This document shows positions 23,046 to 33,314 of a DNA stretch of 64,000 nt, one piece after another. Origin of the DNA: Helianthus annuus (taxonomy: Eukaryota > Streptophyta > Magnoliopsida > Asterales > Asteraceae). The DNA lies in contig NC_035437.2 of NCBI RefSeq assembly GCF_002127325.2, positions 163,779,408 through 163,843,407 of the forward strand, read 5' to 3'. The position numbers and the translations under genes were made by a program. Position 1 is the first letter of the stretch. Every line of letters starts with the position of its first letter. The notes under the pieces were generated by a model. That model was given only the letters and a program-made list of their open reading frames with translations, was not told where the DNA came from and searched no databases.

Positions 23046-26000
23046 TGTCACACCCCGATTTCCACGTGTTTCACCGGTGGGCCCGGTGGGGGATTACCGT
23101 GACGTAGTTGGCAACAATATAGTCAAACCACACAATCTTTAAATGCACAGCGGAAGCATAAAGATAGATATATTCCAACCATTAAATGTAATATCCAAGT
23201 ATCAAAAATAGTTGAATATAATCCACAGGGGATCAAAATAAAAATATAATTATTGTTCAACAGATATGGCATCCCAAGCTTGCGAGATTCTAACGATGCT
23301 TAAGGAGTGGCCAGCCTATTTCGTACAGAACCTGCATTTAATCTTTTGGGGAAAATACGTCAGTTTACACTGGTAAATACATTCAACCGACACTTTTGTA
23401 AAATGTTTAATAAAATTTATTTGAATGCACAAGGCACAAACTCTTTATAACTTGGGATAATTTATCAATTAAATCTTGTAAAAGAATTACATGTTCACTA
23501 TGCGTTCGATCGCCCGGGTCGTGCCGGGTTTAAGGTTAATAGACACGCCACAAAGCATAAAGCCGTGGCGGGAAAACCAACGGTTATACCTTAGTAATTA
23601 TAGACACCTTTTCGGGTGTACGCCTACACCCGCGTGTCGGGGTCGTGGCCATTTCGTCAAATGATGCCAAGGATATCCGGGACATGGTCATTAAGCTCCC
23701 AAAGGCGTAAAGCCAACAAAACCAATTTTTAAATGGGTCACATTGATAATACCCAACTACTAATGAGTCGGGGTCAATTGCCCGACCAAGCGGTATTTTA
23801 AATACCGTAACCCAAGCCCGTATAACGGAAAATAAGTTAAAAGTATTTACCTGAGCAAGTAATAACCTCAATCAAACAAATGCAAGTATCTTATACTGGT
23901 CTCCTATTCTGGAACGAAGGTTTATAACAACCTATTAGAATCCTAACGGGTCTTTAATTTAGCCTTAGCTTAGACCGGTCAGTTTCAAAGGATAATTACG
24001 GTTTAATCGCGTGAAAGGCGAAAACCGGGAATGGAATGTGGTTTGGGCCCCAACAAGTTTGAAGACTTGTTTTATATGGGTATAATAACCACACTCTGGA
24101 GTTTGAAGTATAAACGATAAGGTTTGACTCGTTTCGGCTAGTTTATGTAAACTAGTTACATAAACCGAACCGTGCGCGTAAAAGGCGTAACGGGGAACCG
24201 TAAGAGTCCTACACAGGTTCCGTAAGCTAACATGCTCTAAAGAGGTTGTGGTATCAGTAGGATATCTTCCATAATGCTCGTAACGAGTTTAAATCCAATA
24301 TACGCCCCGTATGGGTATTTTGGTCATTTTAAAGATCATAAAAGAGGTTTCTGAGTTCTACAGGAAATCTGAGTTTTCCGAACAGTTTATAAAGTCCAAA
24401 ATACTCTATTTATTATTTAAAATCAGTAGCAACTGGAATCGGGTCAAAATACCATGTAGAACTTAAGTTATGTCCAAAAAGGGTATATTCGGTATTTACC
24501 GAATCGATGCCATAACCGCTGGTTATGTGCAGGTTAAAAAAATAATTAAAAATCTTTAAAAATCTCAAAATATTATTTTACATCAGTGTGTAAAAGGTTT
24601 GGTGTCGAAATTTGGGTTTAGATAGGCTTTATGCTAATTGCGCCGTTTAATTACTAAAGTTTCCGTAATTGCGCTATTTAGCATAACTCCTATTCTAGAC
24701 CTCGGATTGACGTGAAATTTTTGGGATATGTTTAGAAATCAGTAACTAAGGTTACTGTCCTTTCATATATCCGAAATTCTCGTTTTTAAAGCAAAAAGGG
24801 CGTTATGGTCAACTTTTAGGCGTTTAACGGAAATGTGTAAAAGACTCGGACAAACAACGAACCGGTCACAGAGGGTTATACCATCATGTAACCTGGTCCT
24901 AAGAGAGTCCTAAGGCATATCTAAAACATACCATAACGGGTCAGAACTGAAGTCAAAGTAAAAGTCAAAGCTTTGCGACTTTCGGTTCCGAACCGGGTCA
25001 AAATAGTAAATGGTCGGATCAAATAAGCTTAGACTAGTTAATATACTTATTATCATGTTATATGAGTGTTAAAACAGGTTACACGCCATCTACATTACTG
25101 ATTATGCATAAAATCGCAATTTAGCATTCTGTTGACTTTTTTCTAAGCAAGTTTGACTCGACATTCGGACTAGTTAGAGTGGGAATCAGAGGGTGCCCTT
25201 TTAGGGGTTTAAAGCCCACATGATTACCAACATATAACTACCTTTGATTCGACAAACCACTGGACCATTTGTGATTTATCGTAAAGTCAATCGTTAATTA
25301 CGACGGATTGACTTTTGGGCTATAACTAAGCAAAACTTAATTAAGAAAGATCAAGCACACTTACTGAAGTTTTAGTAACTGACCAGGGATGCTTAGAGAG
25401 GGCTCTTGTGCTTCAGAAAGCTCCAGGAGTGAAGAAATGAGGTGTGAACAATTGTTACAACATGAATGGCCTTTTATAGCAATCTTGGATGAATTAGATC
25501 ATGACAACAAGTGCTACAAGTGTTCTTGGATGATCACCAAGTGTCCCTGAGTGCTAGGGGTCGTTTAGGGGGCGCCCATGCTCTCATTATTGCCTCTAAG
25601 GTCGGTTAAAACACTCAACAGTGCTTCTCTCCACGTTTTCTGCATCTGGAGGGCTGACGCGGCCCGCGTAAGAGATCACTTAACTCTTACGCGGGTCGCC
25701 TGAATCCCAATGTCAGAGCCCGCATCTACACTGCCCGCGCAGCCCGCGTAAGCTCCTTTGTTTCATCCACGCGGCCCGCCTGAGGCCTGTTTTTCAAGAT
25801 TTTCAAATCTTTTGTAATTATTGCTCTGGCCTTTCGGTTTCGAAGGGGTAACTTTGCGTTTTGGGCCTCGTTTATTTACGAATAAGGGCCTCGGAACTTT
25901 TAACCAACTTATTAACCCTTGGTTAATTTATTATTACCCGAAAAGTCTTAACTTTCAAAGTTTGACGCTTTTAACCCTTTTTAACGAATTCGATTATAAC

Positions 26001-26381
26001 TTTCTCGTTTTAATGGAACTTCGTGAAATTTATATCGCGCATTCTAGTGAGTATAATTTATCATTACAAGGCCTCGGGCATGCCCAAAGGTCACTCAGAT
26101 GTATAACTTAAACATGTTGACACATTTGGCCCCTGTAGTTTGTAATTCCTCACTTTCTTCCATAATTCGTTCCGTACGATCCATGATTCATTCGCTTGAA
26201 GGTACGAGCATCATTTAGGGTTACTGTACAGAATATTTATCCCTCGTTGACATTCTTAACCCTCAAATTTACATACTTTCAATGTTTGTCAACTTTGGTC
26301 CTTTATTTAGTATTTAATGCCACGTGTAAACTTATGACACGTGTCAATACATCATTGGACGCAAAATTTCGAGGTGTTACA
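23046..26381 (-). repeat. Element D 3' LTR
   Basis: + strand ends TGTCACACCCCG and GAGGTGTTACA. A minus-strand TATA box TATAAAAG lies at 25471-25478. A GC-rich block at 25657-25780 has a perfect 12-bp inverted repeat (25663-25674 with 25684-25695, loop 9 nt). Open frames inside, for example 25821-26111, recur in the partner LTR and are not genes. Confidence 0.93.
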
Positions 26382-26419
26382 TCCTCACCCCCTTAAAAGA
26401 AATCTCGACCTCGAGATTT
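26382..26419 (-). other. Element D polypurine tract and adjoining hairpin
   Basis: The tract (26382-26399) reads AAGGGGGTGAGGA on the minus strand beside the LTR. Next to it AAATCTCGA-CC-TCGAGATTT (26400-26419) is a perfect 9-bp inverted repeat overlapping the stop codon end of pol. Confidence 0.85.
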
Positions 26420-29365
26420 ATTGAAATAAATGTGGGTACTTTTCTTTCATCGTGGACTCTACTTCCCACGTGTACTCGGGACCTCTACGGGCATCCCATT
26501 TCACCTTCACAATCGGTATATACTTCCTGCGAGGTTTCTTAACCAGTCGATCCTCGATCGACACAGGTTTCTCAACGAACTTTAAGCTCTCATCGATGTG
26601 TACATCTGTATGTGGTATAACCAGTAATTCGTCAGCGAAACACTTCTTCAGGTTACAGATGTGGAACACATTGTGGATACCACTGAGCTCTTCCGGAAAG
26701 TTTAATTTGTAGGCAACCGATCCGACACGTTCGATTACCTCGAAAGGTCCAATATATCTCAGGCTTAGTTTGCCTTTCTTACCGAATCGCATCACCCCCT
26801 TCCAGGGTGATATCTTAAGCAATACCTTGTCGCCTACTTCGAAATTGAAAGGCTTACGCTTCAAATCTGCGTAGCTCTTCTGCCTGTCTCGGGCAGCTTT
26901 CAATCAATCGCGAATTTGGACAATCTTGTCCGTTGTTTCGAATATTATATCAGGTCCTGTCATTTGGACATCTCCAACTTCTGCCCAACAAACGGACGTT
27001 CTACATTTTCTACCATATAAGGCTTCAAAAGGTGCAGCCTTAATGCTGGTATGGTAGCTGTTGTTATAGGAGAATTCGACTAATGGTAGGTGGTTATCCC
27101 AACTGCCACCTAAGTCGATCGCACATGCTCGAAGCATGTCTTCTAACATTTGGATTGTACGCTCACTCTGAAATTCAAACGTGTGCCCAAAGATTGTTGG
27201 AAACTTTTCCAAAAGTGTGACGTGTATCTGGTATCTCTATCGGAGATGATAGACACAGGCACGCCATGAAGGGCTACAATCTTATCTACAAACAACTGGG
27301 CTAGTATATCGGAGCTATGAGTCTCCTTTATGGGTAGGAAATGTGCTGACTTGGTCAGTCTATCAACTATTACCCATATTGTGTCGTTTCCCTTCTTTGT
27401 CTTTGGTAATTTGGTGATGAAATCCATCGTCACCATCTCCCATTTCCACTCGGGAAGTTCAGGCTATTGTAGCAAGCCTGACGGCTTTTGGTGTTCAGCT
27501 TTCACTTGCGCACAAGTCAAACACTTTGCTACGTAGGTGGCTATAGACTTCTTCAAGCCTATCCACCAAAAGTTTGCCTTCAAGTCCTGGTACATTTAAT
27601 CAGCACCAGGATGAACAGAATATCGGGAACTGTGGGCTTCCTGGAGGATAACGTCACGAAGACCTCCATAAACAGGAACCCATATCCTTCCATTCAATCT
27701 CAGAATTCCGTCTTTGCCATAGGATAACTGCTCTTCCGTTACTCCTAACTTTTCGTTTGGATAGTTAGTTTCTAACACAGCCTCTTTCTGTGCAGCTAAC
27801 AATCTCTCATTCAGACTGTTCTTGATTTCAATGCTCTTGGCATTGATCCTTATTGGTTTCACTCTTTCTTTCCTGCTCAAAGCATCTGCGACTATGTTGG
27901 CCTTTCCTGGATGGTATCTTATTTCATAGTCATAGTCGTTCAGAGTTTCCATCCAACGTCGCTGCCTCATATTCAGATCTTTCTGATTGAACAGATGCTG
28001 AAGGCTTTTGTGATCAGAATAGATCACAAATTTAATGCCATAAAGGTAATGCCTCCAAAGCTTTAGTGCAAATACAACGGCACCCAACTCCAAGTCATGG
28101 GTGGTGTAGTTCTTTTCATGCACTTTCAATTGTCGCGAAGCATAGGCAATCACCTTGCCCCTCTGCATAAGCACACAACCCATACCGGTGTGCGATGCAT
28201 CGCAATATACGACAAATTCTTCCATTCCGTCCGGCAATGTCAACACTGGAGCATTGCTTAGCTTTTGTTTGAGGATATCAAAAGCTTCTTGCTGCTTAGG
28301 GCCCCAATTAAACTTTATACTCTTTCTAGTTAAAGAAGTTAGGGGTGCAGCAATTCTTGAGAAATTTTCGATGAAGCGTCTGTAGTATCCTGCTAGACCT
28401 AGGAAACTGCGAATCTCCGTAGGCATCTTCGGCTCCTGCCAATTCATGACGGCTTCAACCTTGGCGGGATCCACTTGGATACCACGCTCACTGACTACAT
28501 GTCCAAGGAATTGGACTTCTCGTAGCCAAAATTCACATTTAGAGAATTTGGCATAAAGCTTTTCTTGATGAAGCAGTTTAAGAATACATCAAAGATGCTT
28601 CTCGTGGTCAGCTTGACTTTTGGAGTAGATGAGGATGTCATCGATGAAGACAATGACAAATTTATCCAAGTAAGGCTTGCAGACGCGATTCATGAGATCC
28701 ATGAATGCGGCAGGTGCATTAGTGAGCCCAAAAGGCATCACTAGGAACTCGAAATGACCATAACGAGTCCTGAATGCAGTCTTGTGCACATCTTCGTCCT
28801 TGACCTTCAATTGATGGTACCCTCACCTTAGGTCAATCTTGGAAAAGTAGCTCGCTCCTTGTAACTGATCGAACAGATCGTCGATCCTGGGCAAAGGATA
28901 CCTATTCTTGATTGTAACTTTATTCAGCTCACGGTAATTGATGCATAGACGCATCGAACCATCTTTCTTTTTGACGAACAGGATTGGCGCTCCCCAAGGA
29001 GATGAACTTGGTCTAACAAAACCTTTGGCTAGCAGATCATCTAGCTGCGTCCTCAATTCTTTCATTTCCGTTGGTGCCAATCTATAAGGTGCTCTTGCAA
29101 TTGGCGCGGCTCCTGGAATGATGTCGATACTGAATTCCACTTGCCTATCCGGTGGCAAGCCAGGCAGTTCTTCCGGGAAAACTTCAGGATAGTTACAGAT
29201 GACTGGGATGTCTTCAATCTTGGGTTTCTCCTCCCCAATAGTCACCTGTGCCATATAAATGACACATCCTTTCTTCAAACATCTGGATGCCTTTAGCATA
29301 GATACATGTGCAGGCAATCCATGTCGAGTATCTCCCTGGATGGTAAGTGGTTCTCCAGACGAAGT
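26418..29365 (-). pseudogene. pol: Element D pol: RT, RNase H, integrase, chromodomain
   Basis: This continues the gag-PR frame past the stop at 29366-29368. RT follows ([19 protein letters not shown], then the catalytic FIDDILIYS), then RNase H ([17 protein letters not shown]), integrase (CLTC of the zinc finger, MDFITKLPK, ISDRD) and a C-terminal chromodomain-like block ([20 protein letters not shown]). In-frame stops lie at 28823-28825, 28589-28591, 27596-27598, 27465-27467 and 26904-26906. Near 27177 about 31 nt are missing, removing the conserved integrase stretch around YHPQTDG and shifting the frame. The enzymes would copy RNA to DNA and insert it, the chromodomain directing insertion to marked chromatin; this copy cannot. 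Confidence 0.92.
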
Positions 29366-30961
29366 CTAGATTACCACTTGTTTCTTATTGCACACAATTT
29401 GGGCTTGGTTATGCGATAACCAATCCATACCCAACACTACGTCGAAACCAGCGAGTTTAAAAGGTAACAGGGATAAAGGAAATGAGTGATTCCTAATGGA
29501 TATAACACATCCATCTAAAACAGTCGAGACTGTTCCCATGGTCCCATCAGCTAGTTCTACTTCATATTTCACATTCAAGGTTTTAACAGGCAATTTTAAC
29601 AATTCACAGAACTTATCATCCACAAAGGATTTATCTGCTCCAGAATCAAACAAGACTCTTGCGAATACATCATTGATAAGAAACGTACCGGTTATGACGT
29701 TGTCGTTCTGGATAGCCTCTTGAACATTCATCTGAAAGACCCTCGCATTGGTCTTTTTCCCTTCTTCAGCCTTCTTCACTATCTTCGGGCGGTTAGTCTT
29801 GATGTGCCCTTTCTCGTTGCAACTATAGCAAGTTGCATCCTTGAGTTTCTTGCACTCAAGAGTCCTATGCTCGGAAGACTTGCATATCCCACATGCCTTC
29901 GGCTGGGATTTCTTTTCGTACCTGCACCTTCCGAAATGGTGCTTCTGGCAAACCTTGCACATGGGCTTATCGCCCGACTGTCGATCATTCTTCTTGTTTT
30001 CTGACCCCTTCTTGTGGTCACGATTGCCCCGATGCTTCTTGTTAGATCTACGTGAATCTTCATCTTCACATTTCCTGTTCTCACTATCAGCATTTCTCAA
30101 CGATATCTGTCTTACTGCATCCAGTGTGAGAGACAGAGATATATCTGCCACGGATCTGAAGGTAGTAGGCCTAGAAGCCTTCACGTTAGCTTTTATCTCT
30201 GGGGCCAAACCCCCAATGAAACGTGCGATCTGTTTGGGTTCCGGTGTAACAAGGTACGGAACCAATCTCGACAGAGTGTTGAAAGTTGTGAGATAAGCCT
30301 GGCAATCCAGGTTCTTCATGACCAACGATAGGAAATCAGATTCTATCTTCTCAACCTCGTGCTGAGGGCAGTAGTTTTCTTTGATGAGAGCAATAAATTC
30401 CTCCCATGTCATGCTATACAAAACAGCCTTCCCAGAGGCTTGAACCAATGATCTCCACCATGCTAGGGCTTCACCCTTGAACGACTGTGAAACAAACTTC
30501 ACCACATCTCTCTCAGCACAACCACTGATGTCCACGACAGTGTCCATTTCGTCTAACCAGGTCATACAATCCACCGCTCCCTTTTCCCCAGTAAAGTCTC
30601 TGGGCTTGCAGGAGACAAAGTACTTATACGTGCAACCCTTGGCGCGAGGTGCATCAGTGAACACTAATTTCTTCTTAGGACGGACACTATTCTCATTCGA
30701 TGAGTGTCGATCGTCATCCTTTTTGGGCTTAGACGGGGTCGAGGGTGGTTTGCTGTGAGATTTAGAATGGGTTCTTGGCTTTGAGTGTGGTGTAGATAAG
30801 GTTCTGCTTCGAGATTCGCTGTACTCTTCATATTGCCGATCTAAGGCTTCTTTAACAGCGTTGTCCACCAAAGCTTTCAATTCAGCGCCCGTAATATGAA
30901 TTTGGGCGTTATCGTTGTCATCCTCCTTCGAATGACTATTAACTTCATTTGGGTCAGCCAT
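29366..30961 (-). CDS. gag: Element D Gag-protease, open 531-codon frame
   Basis: Starts at ATG 30961 with an acidic N-terminus, then a Ser/Pro/Lys-rich stretch (about residues 45-95), and the retrotransposon gag core (FTGEKGAVDCMTWLDEMD to LAWWRSL, about residues 120-175). Cys-rich knuckles follow; the canonical one reads CYSCNEKGHIKTNR, where the last Cys of CX2CX4HX4C is replaced by Arg. The protease carries the active-site triplet in [11 protein letters not shown] near residue 440, with VLGMDWL near 515. The stop at 29366 precedes RT in the same frame, so this part is open but cut off from pol. Gag forms the particle; the protease processes the polyprotein. Confidence 0.9.
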   Translation of the reverse strand: MADPNEVNSHSKEDDNDNAQIHITGAELKALVDNAVKEALDRQYEEYSESRSRTLSTPHSKPRTHSKSHSKPPSTPSKPKKDDDRHSSNENSVRPKKKLVFTDAPRAKGCTYKYFVSCKPRDFTGEKGAVDCMTWLDEMDTVVDISGCAERDVVKFVSQSFKGEALAWWRSLVQASGKAVLYSMTWEEFIALIKENYCPQHEVEKIESDFLSLVMKNLDCQAYLTTFNTLSRLVPYLVTPEPKQIARFIGGLAPEIKANVKASRPTTFRSVADISLSLTLDAVRQISLRNADSENRKCEDEDSRRSNKKHRGNRDHKKGSENKKNDRQSGDKPMCKVCQKHHFGRCRYEKKSQPKACGICKSSEHRTLECKKLKDATCYSCNEKGHIKTNRPKIVKKAEEGKKTNARVFQMNVQEAIQNDNVITGTFLINDVFARVLFDSGADKSFVDDKFCELLKLPVKTLNVKYEVELADGTMGTVSTVLDGCVISIRNHSFPLSLLPFKLAGFDVVLGMDWLSHNQAQIVCNKKQVVI

Positions 30962-31905
30962 TTAGAGATCTTGATCTGCTACAAGGAACATGACAGAATT
31001 CTATTTAGGAGTTTATTATGGAATTGTCTTTTATGGCAATTCATTAACCATGGTAAGCATAGACCATATTTGGTTAATTTGTTACTCACTTTTATTTAGG
31101 ATTTGAACATAACTTATCCTAATTACAAATAATATTGTTAGTGGCACAAAAGCCTAATCACAAGGACGTTTTATATATTATTAGCCGGGATTACAGAGAA
31201 TCAAGGCATGAAGGTTTGAACTATAGTTCTTTTACCTTTTCTGACAGGGAGTCATAGACTACAGCTGCCTTTTGTCTTATATGACAATAAGTATGGCCCG
31301 TAGGCACTACATCACTAATGGATGTTTTAACCCAATGATTTATAAATCATTAATTTAGGTTTTCGAATCCTCCGAAGGATTCTTATATAAGAATGACGCG
31401 TGTGATTTTAACGAATCACATCTGCCAAGAATGTTAACCTGTTTACAGAGGTTATCAGGAATCTGAATCTTTTAATTAGGTCTCACCATCTTGGTCGGGT
31501 CTTATAATGACACCAGGCTAGGTCTCACCATTAAGATTCTCTATTTAGGCAGATTATTTAAAAGGAATGATTTTTAATTTACTTCATATAATAATGCATA
31601 TAAAGACGGAGATGAAATTTATAACTTAACATTCCATTAATCATAATAATGATTACATACTGCCCTAAACGGGACTTTTAATAGACAATTACCTACGCAG
31701 AGGTTTGCAGAAAACAAGTCCACGCAGGGACCAAATACAAGGATAGATGTCCGCACAGGGACAAAAAGATAAGTCCACGCAGGGACTGAAAGGTAATTGT
31801 CCACGTAGGGACTAAACATAATAAATGTCCTCGCAGGGACTAAAACAAATAGATATCCACACAGGGACTTGATTAAAATAGGATATACAATAGTAGCCCT
31901 AGAGG
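30962..31905 (-). other. Element D spacer between extra ORF and gag
   Basis: About 0.94 kb without a supported gene. The upstream part (31713-31870) holds short repeats; the rest is AT-rich leader-like sequence. Confidence 0.6.
31718..31868. repeat. Six copies of GTCCACGCAGGGAC
   Basis: Copies start near 31718, 31749, 31773, 31799, 31827 and 31855, spaced 24-31 nt, with small variations (CGCACA, ACGTA, TCGCA). Each is an imperfect palindrome with GTCC/GGAC arms. They lie just after the stop codon of the extra ORF. Confidence 0.85.
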
Positions 31906-33141
31906 CTAATGATCTCGCTTCTTCTTTCCCATTAATAGGTTTGGTAGGCCTTTAAGGAATCCACGGTTGTTCTTACGTTCTTGCTCAAAGTCTCGTTCCA
32001 CACGATTCAAACGGTGGAGGATTTCTTCCTGTTCTAGTTGGGAAAAACGTGGCTGCTGTGTTACTTGCTGAGCCGGAGTTCTAGTAGGAGATGGATACCC
32101 ATGAGCTGCGTATCCTAATCCCCAAGGATCCCCATAAGGTCTGTCGGGATGGAGGGCGTTGTAATTGGCCGCTACCACGTATGGGTCGGCATCCGCATAA
32201 TTATAGTTGTAGTGCGTGTGAGTCGGCTGCTCAAACGGGTTGTACGCGGTGGAACTGGCGTACGCTGGTATCGGATTGTCATAGCCGAATGGTGGCGGAG
32301 GTGGTGCAACTGGTACAGAATTCACCTCTGCAGGGTGACCCGAAGGTTCCCCTAACTGTGGTTCTTCAGGCAATGGCGGAAAATGACTTGCACTCGAGTG
32401 GCGAGGGGTGCTAAAGTGGAATTCCCCTCCTCGGGTGGACATCCGCGCGCCTGATCTCCTACGCCTTGGCGGATCAGGAGGTGCTTGTTGAACTGGTGGC
32501 GGTGGAGGCGGTGGCGTAACTGCCACAAAACGCGAATCCTCAGAAGGATCCTGTTGCTGCTGCTGCTGCTGGTGAGGTGATGAATGGTGAGAGGGTGTAA
32601 AGTACCACTCGTACTGGTTAAACCTCGCCTGGTAGCTGTCGGGACCTTGATAGGGTGTTCCATGAAAGGATGACCCATCAGAGATCTCGATAGGATGGTT
32701 GGGAGTACCTCTTGCAGATTCTATGGGATCCGTGTCTTCATCCATATCTACCGCATTATCTTCGGAGAAATGGTCTTCGGGTCCTAAAGGGTTATAACCT
32801 ATTAGTTCTTGGACATAATCTGCCGGGTTGAACCGACCTTGGAAGAAAGGAGTAGGATCGCCATAGGAACGGTGCGATGCAGATCGCTGGAGAGGTATAA
32901 ACGAAGGTTGAGGGTTACTGGGCTCGTTCTCCGAATTTGGTCCAAAGGAGTGACGGTATGAAGGTGTCGAACTGTGTAAGGTAGACTGTCTTGCGGGCTC
33001 AAAGAGGTTCCTTCTACGCCTCTGAGGTTCTTCACTCCTTGTGCTGGAAGGAGCTCGCATGTTCGAAGGTCCGGCCTCGTGATCATTGTGAGTAGTGATC
33101 GGCCCTTTGCCTCTTCCTCCTCTTCTAATTGCTGGTGGCAT
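31906..33141 (-). CDS. Extra ORF upstream of gag in element D (unknown protein)
   Basis: I do not recognise this 411-residue protein. It starts MPPAIRRGGRGKGP and is rich in Pro, Ser, Gln and Arg, so probably disordered. It contains a run of seven Gln near residue 192, a run of seven Pro near 212, a Tyr-rich part around 305-330, a likely coiled coil at about 368-395 (LEQEEILHRLNRVERDFEQE) and a basic tail KKKR before the stop. It lies about 160 nt after the PBS, in the sense direction, before gag. It has no stop or frameshift although pol of the same element has many. A chance open frame of this length is unlikely. RNA-binding, nuclear or regulatory roles are possible but unsupported. Confidence 0.75.
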   Translation of the reverse strand: MPPAIRRGGRGKGPITTHNDHEAGPSNMRAPSSTRSEEPQRRRRNLFEPARQSTLHSSTPSYRHSFGPNSENEPSNPQPSFIPLQRSASHRSYGDPTPFFQGRFNPADYVQELIGYNPLGPEDHFSEDNAVDMDEDTDPIESARGTPNHPIEISDGSSFHGTPYQGPDSYQARFNQYEWYFTPSHHSSPHQQQQQQQDPSEDSRFVAVTPPPPPPPVQQAPPDPPRRRRSGARMSTRGGEFHFSTPRHSSASHFPPLPEEPQLGEPSGHPAEVNSVPVAPPPPPFGYDNPIPAYASSTAYNPFEQPTHTHYNYNYADADPYVVAANYNALHPDRPYGDPWGLGYAAHGYPSPTRTPAQQVTQQPRFSQLEQEEILHRLNRVERDFEQERKNNRGFLKGLPNLLMGKKKRDH

Positions 33142-33298
33142 ATTTCCTGCTTAACAAATTTTTAAATCACAATAAACAATAAAAGACAAACTAGAATAAC
33201 AATTCGAATTTGTCCTAGGTTCTTGTCTAGACTCAAGTACGTGCAATTGTGTCATTGAGATTAAACACATAAGGATAGTGTTTAATTCACTCAACGTT

Positions 33299-33311
33299 GG
33301 CTCTGATACCA
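33299..33311 (-). other. Element D primer-binding site
   Basis: GGCTCTGATACCA on the + strand, TGGTATCAGAGCC on the minus strand, complementary to initiator tRNA-Met. A 3-nt spacer separates it from the LTR. Confidence 0.93.
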
Positions 33312-33314
33312 ACC

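Noticed and set aside
25821..26111. Open frame repeated at 36071-36358
   Set aside because: Part of the long LTRs of element D; present in both for that reason only.
32091..32414. Plus-strand open frame opposite the extra ORF of element D
   Set aside because: Antisense shadow of a GC-richer coding region; no independent support.
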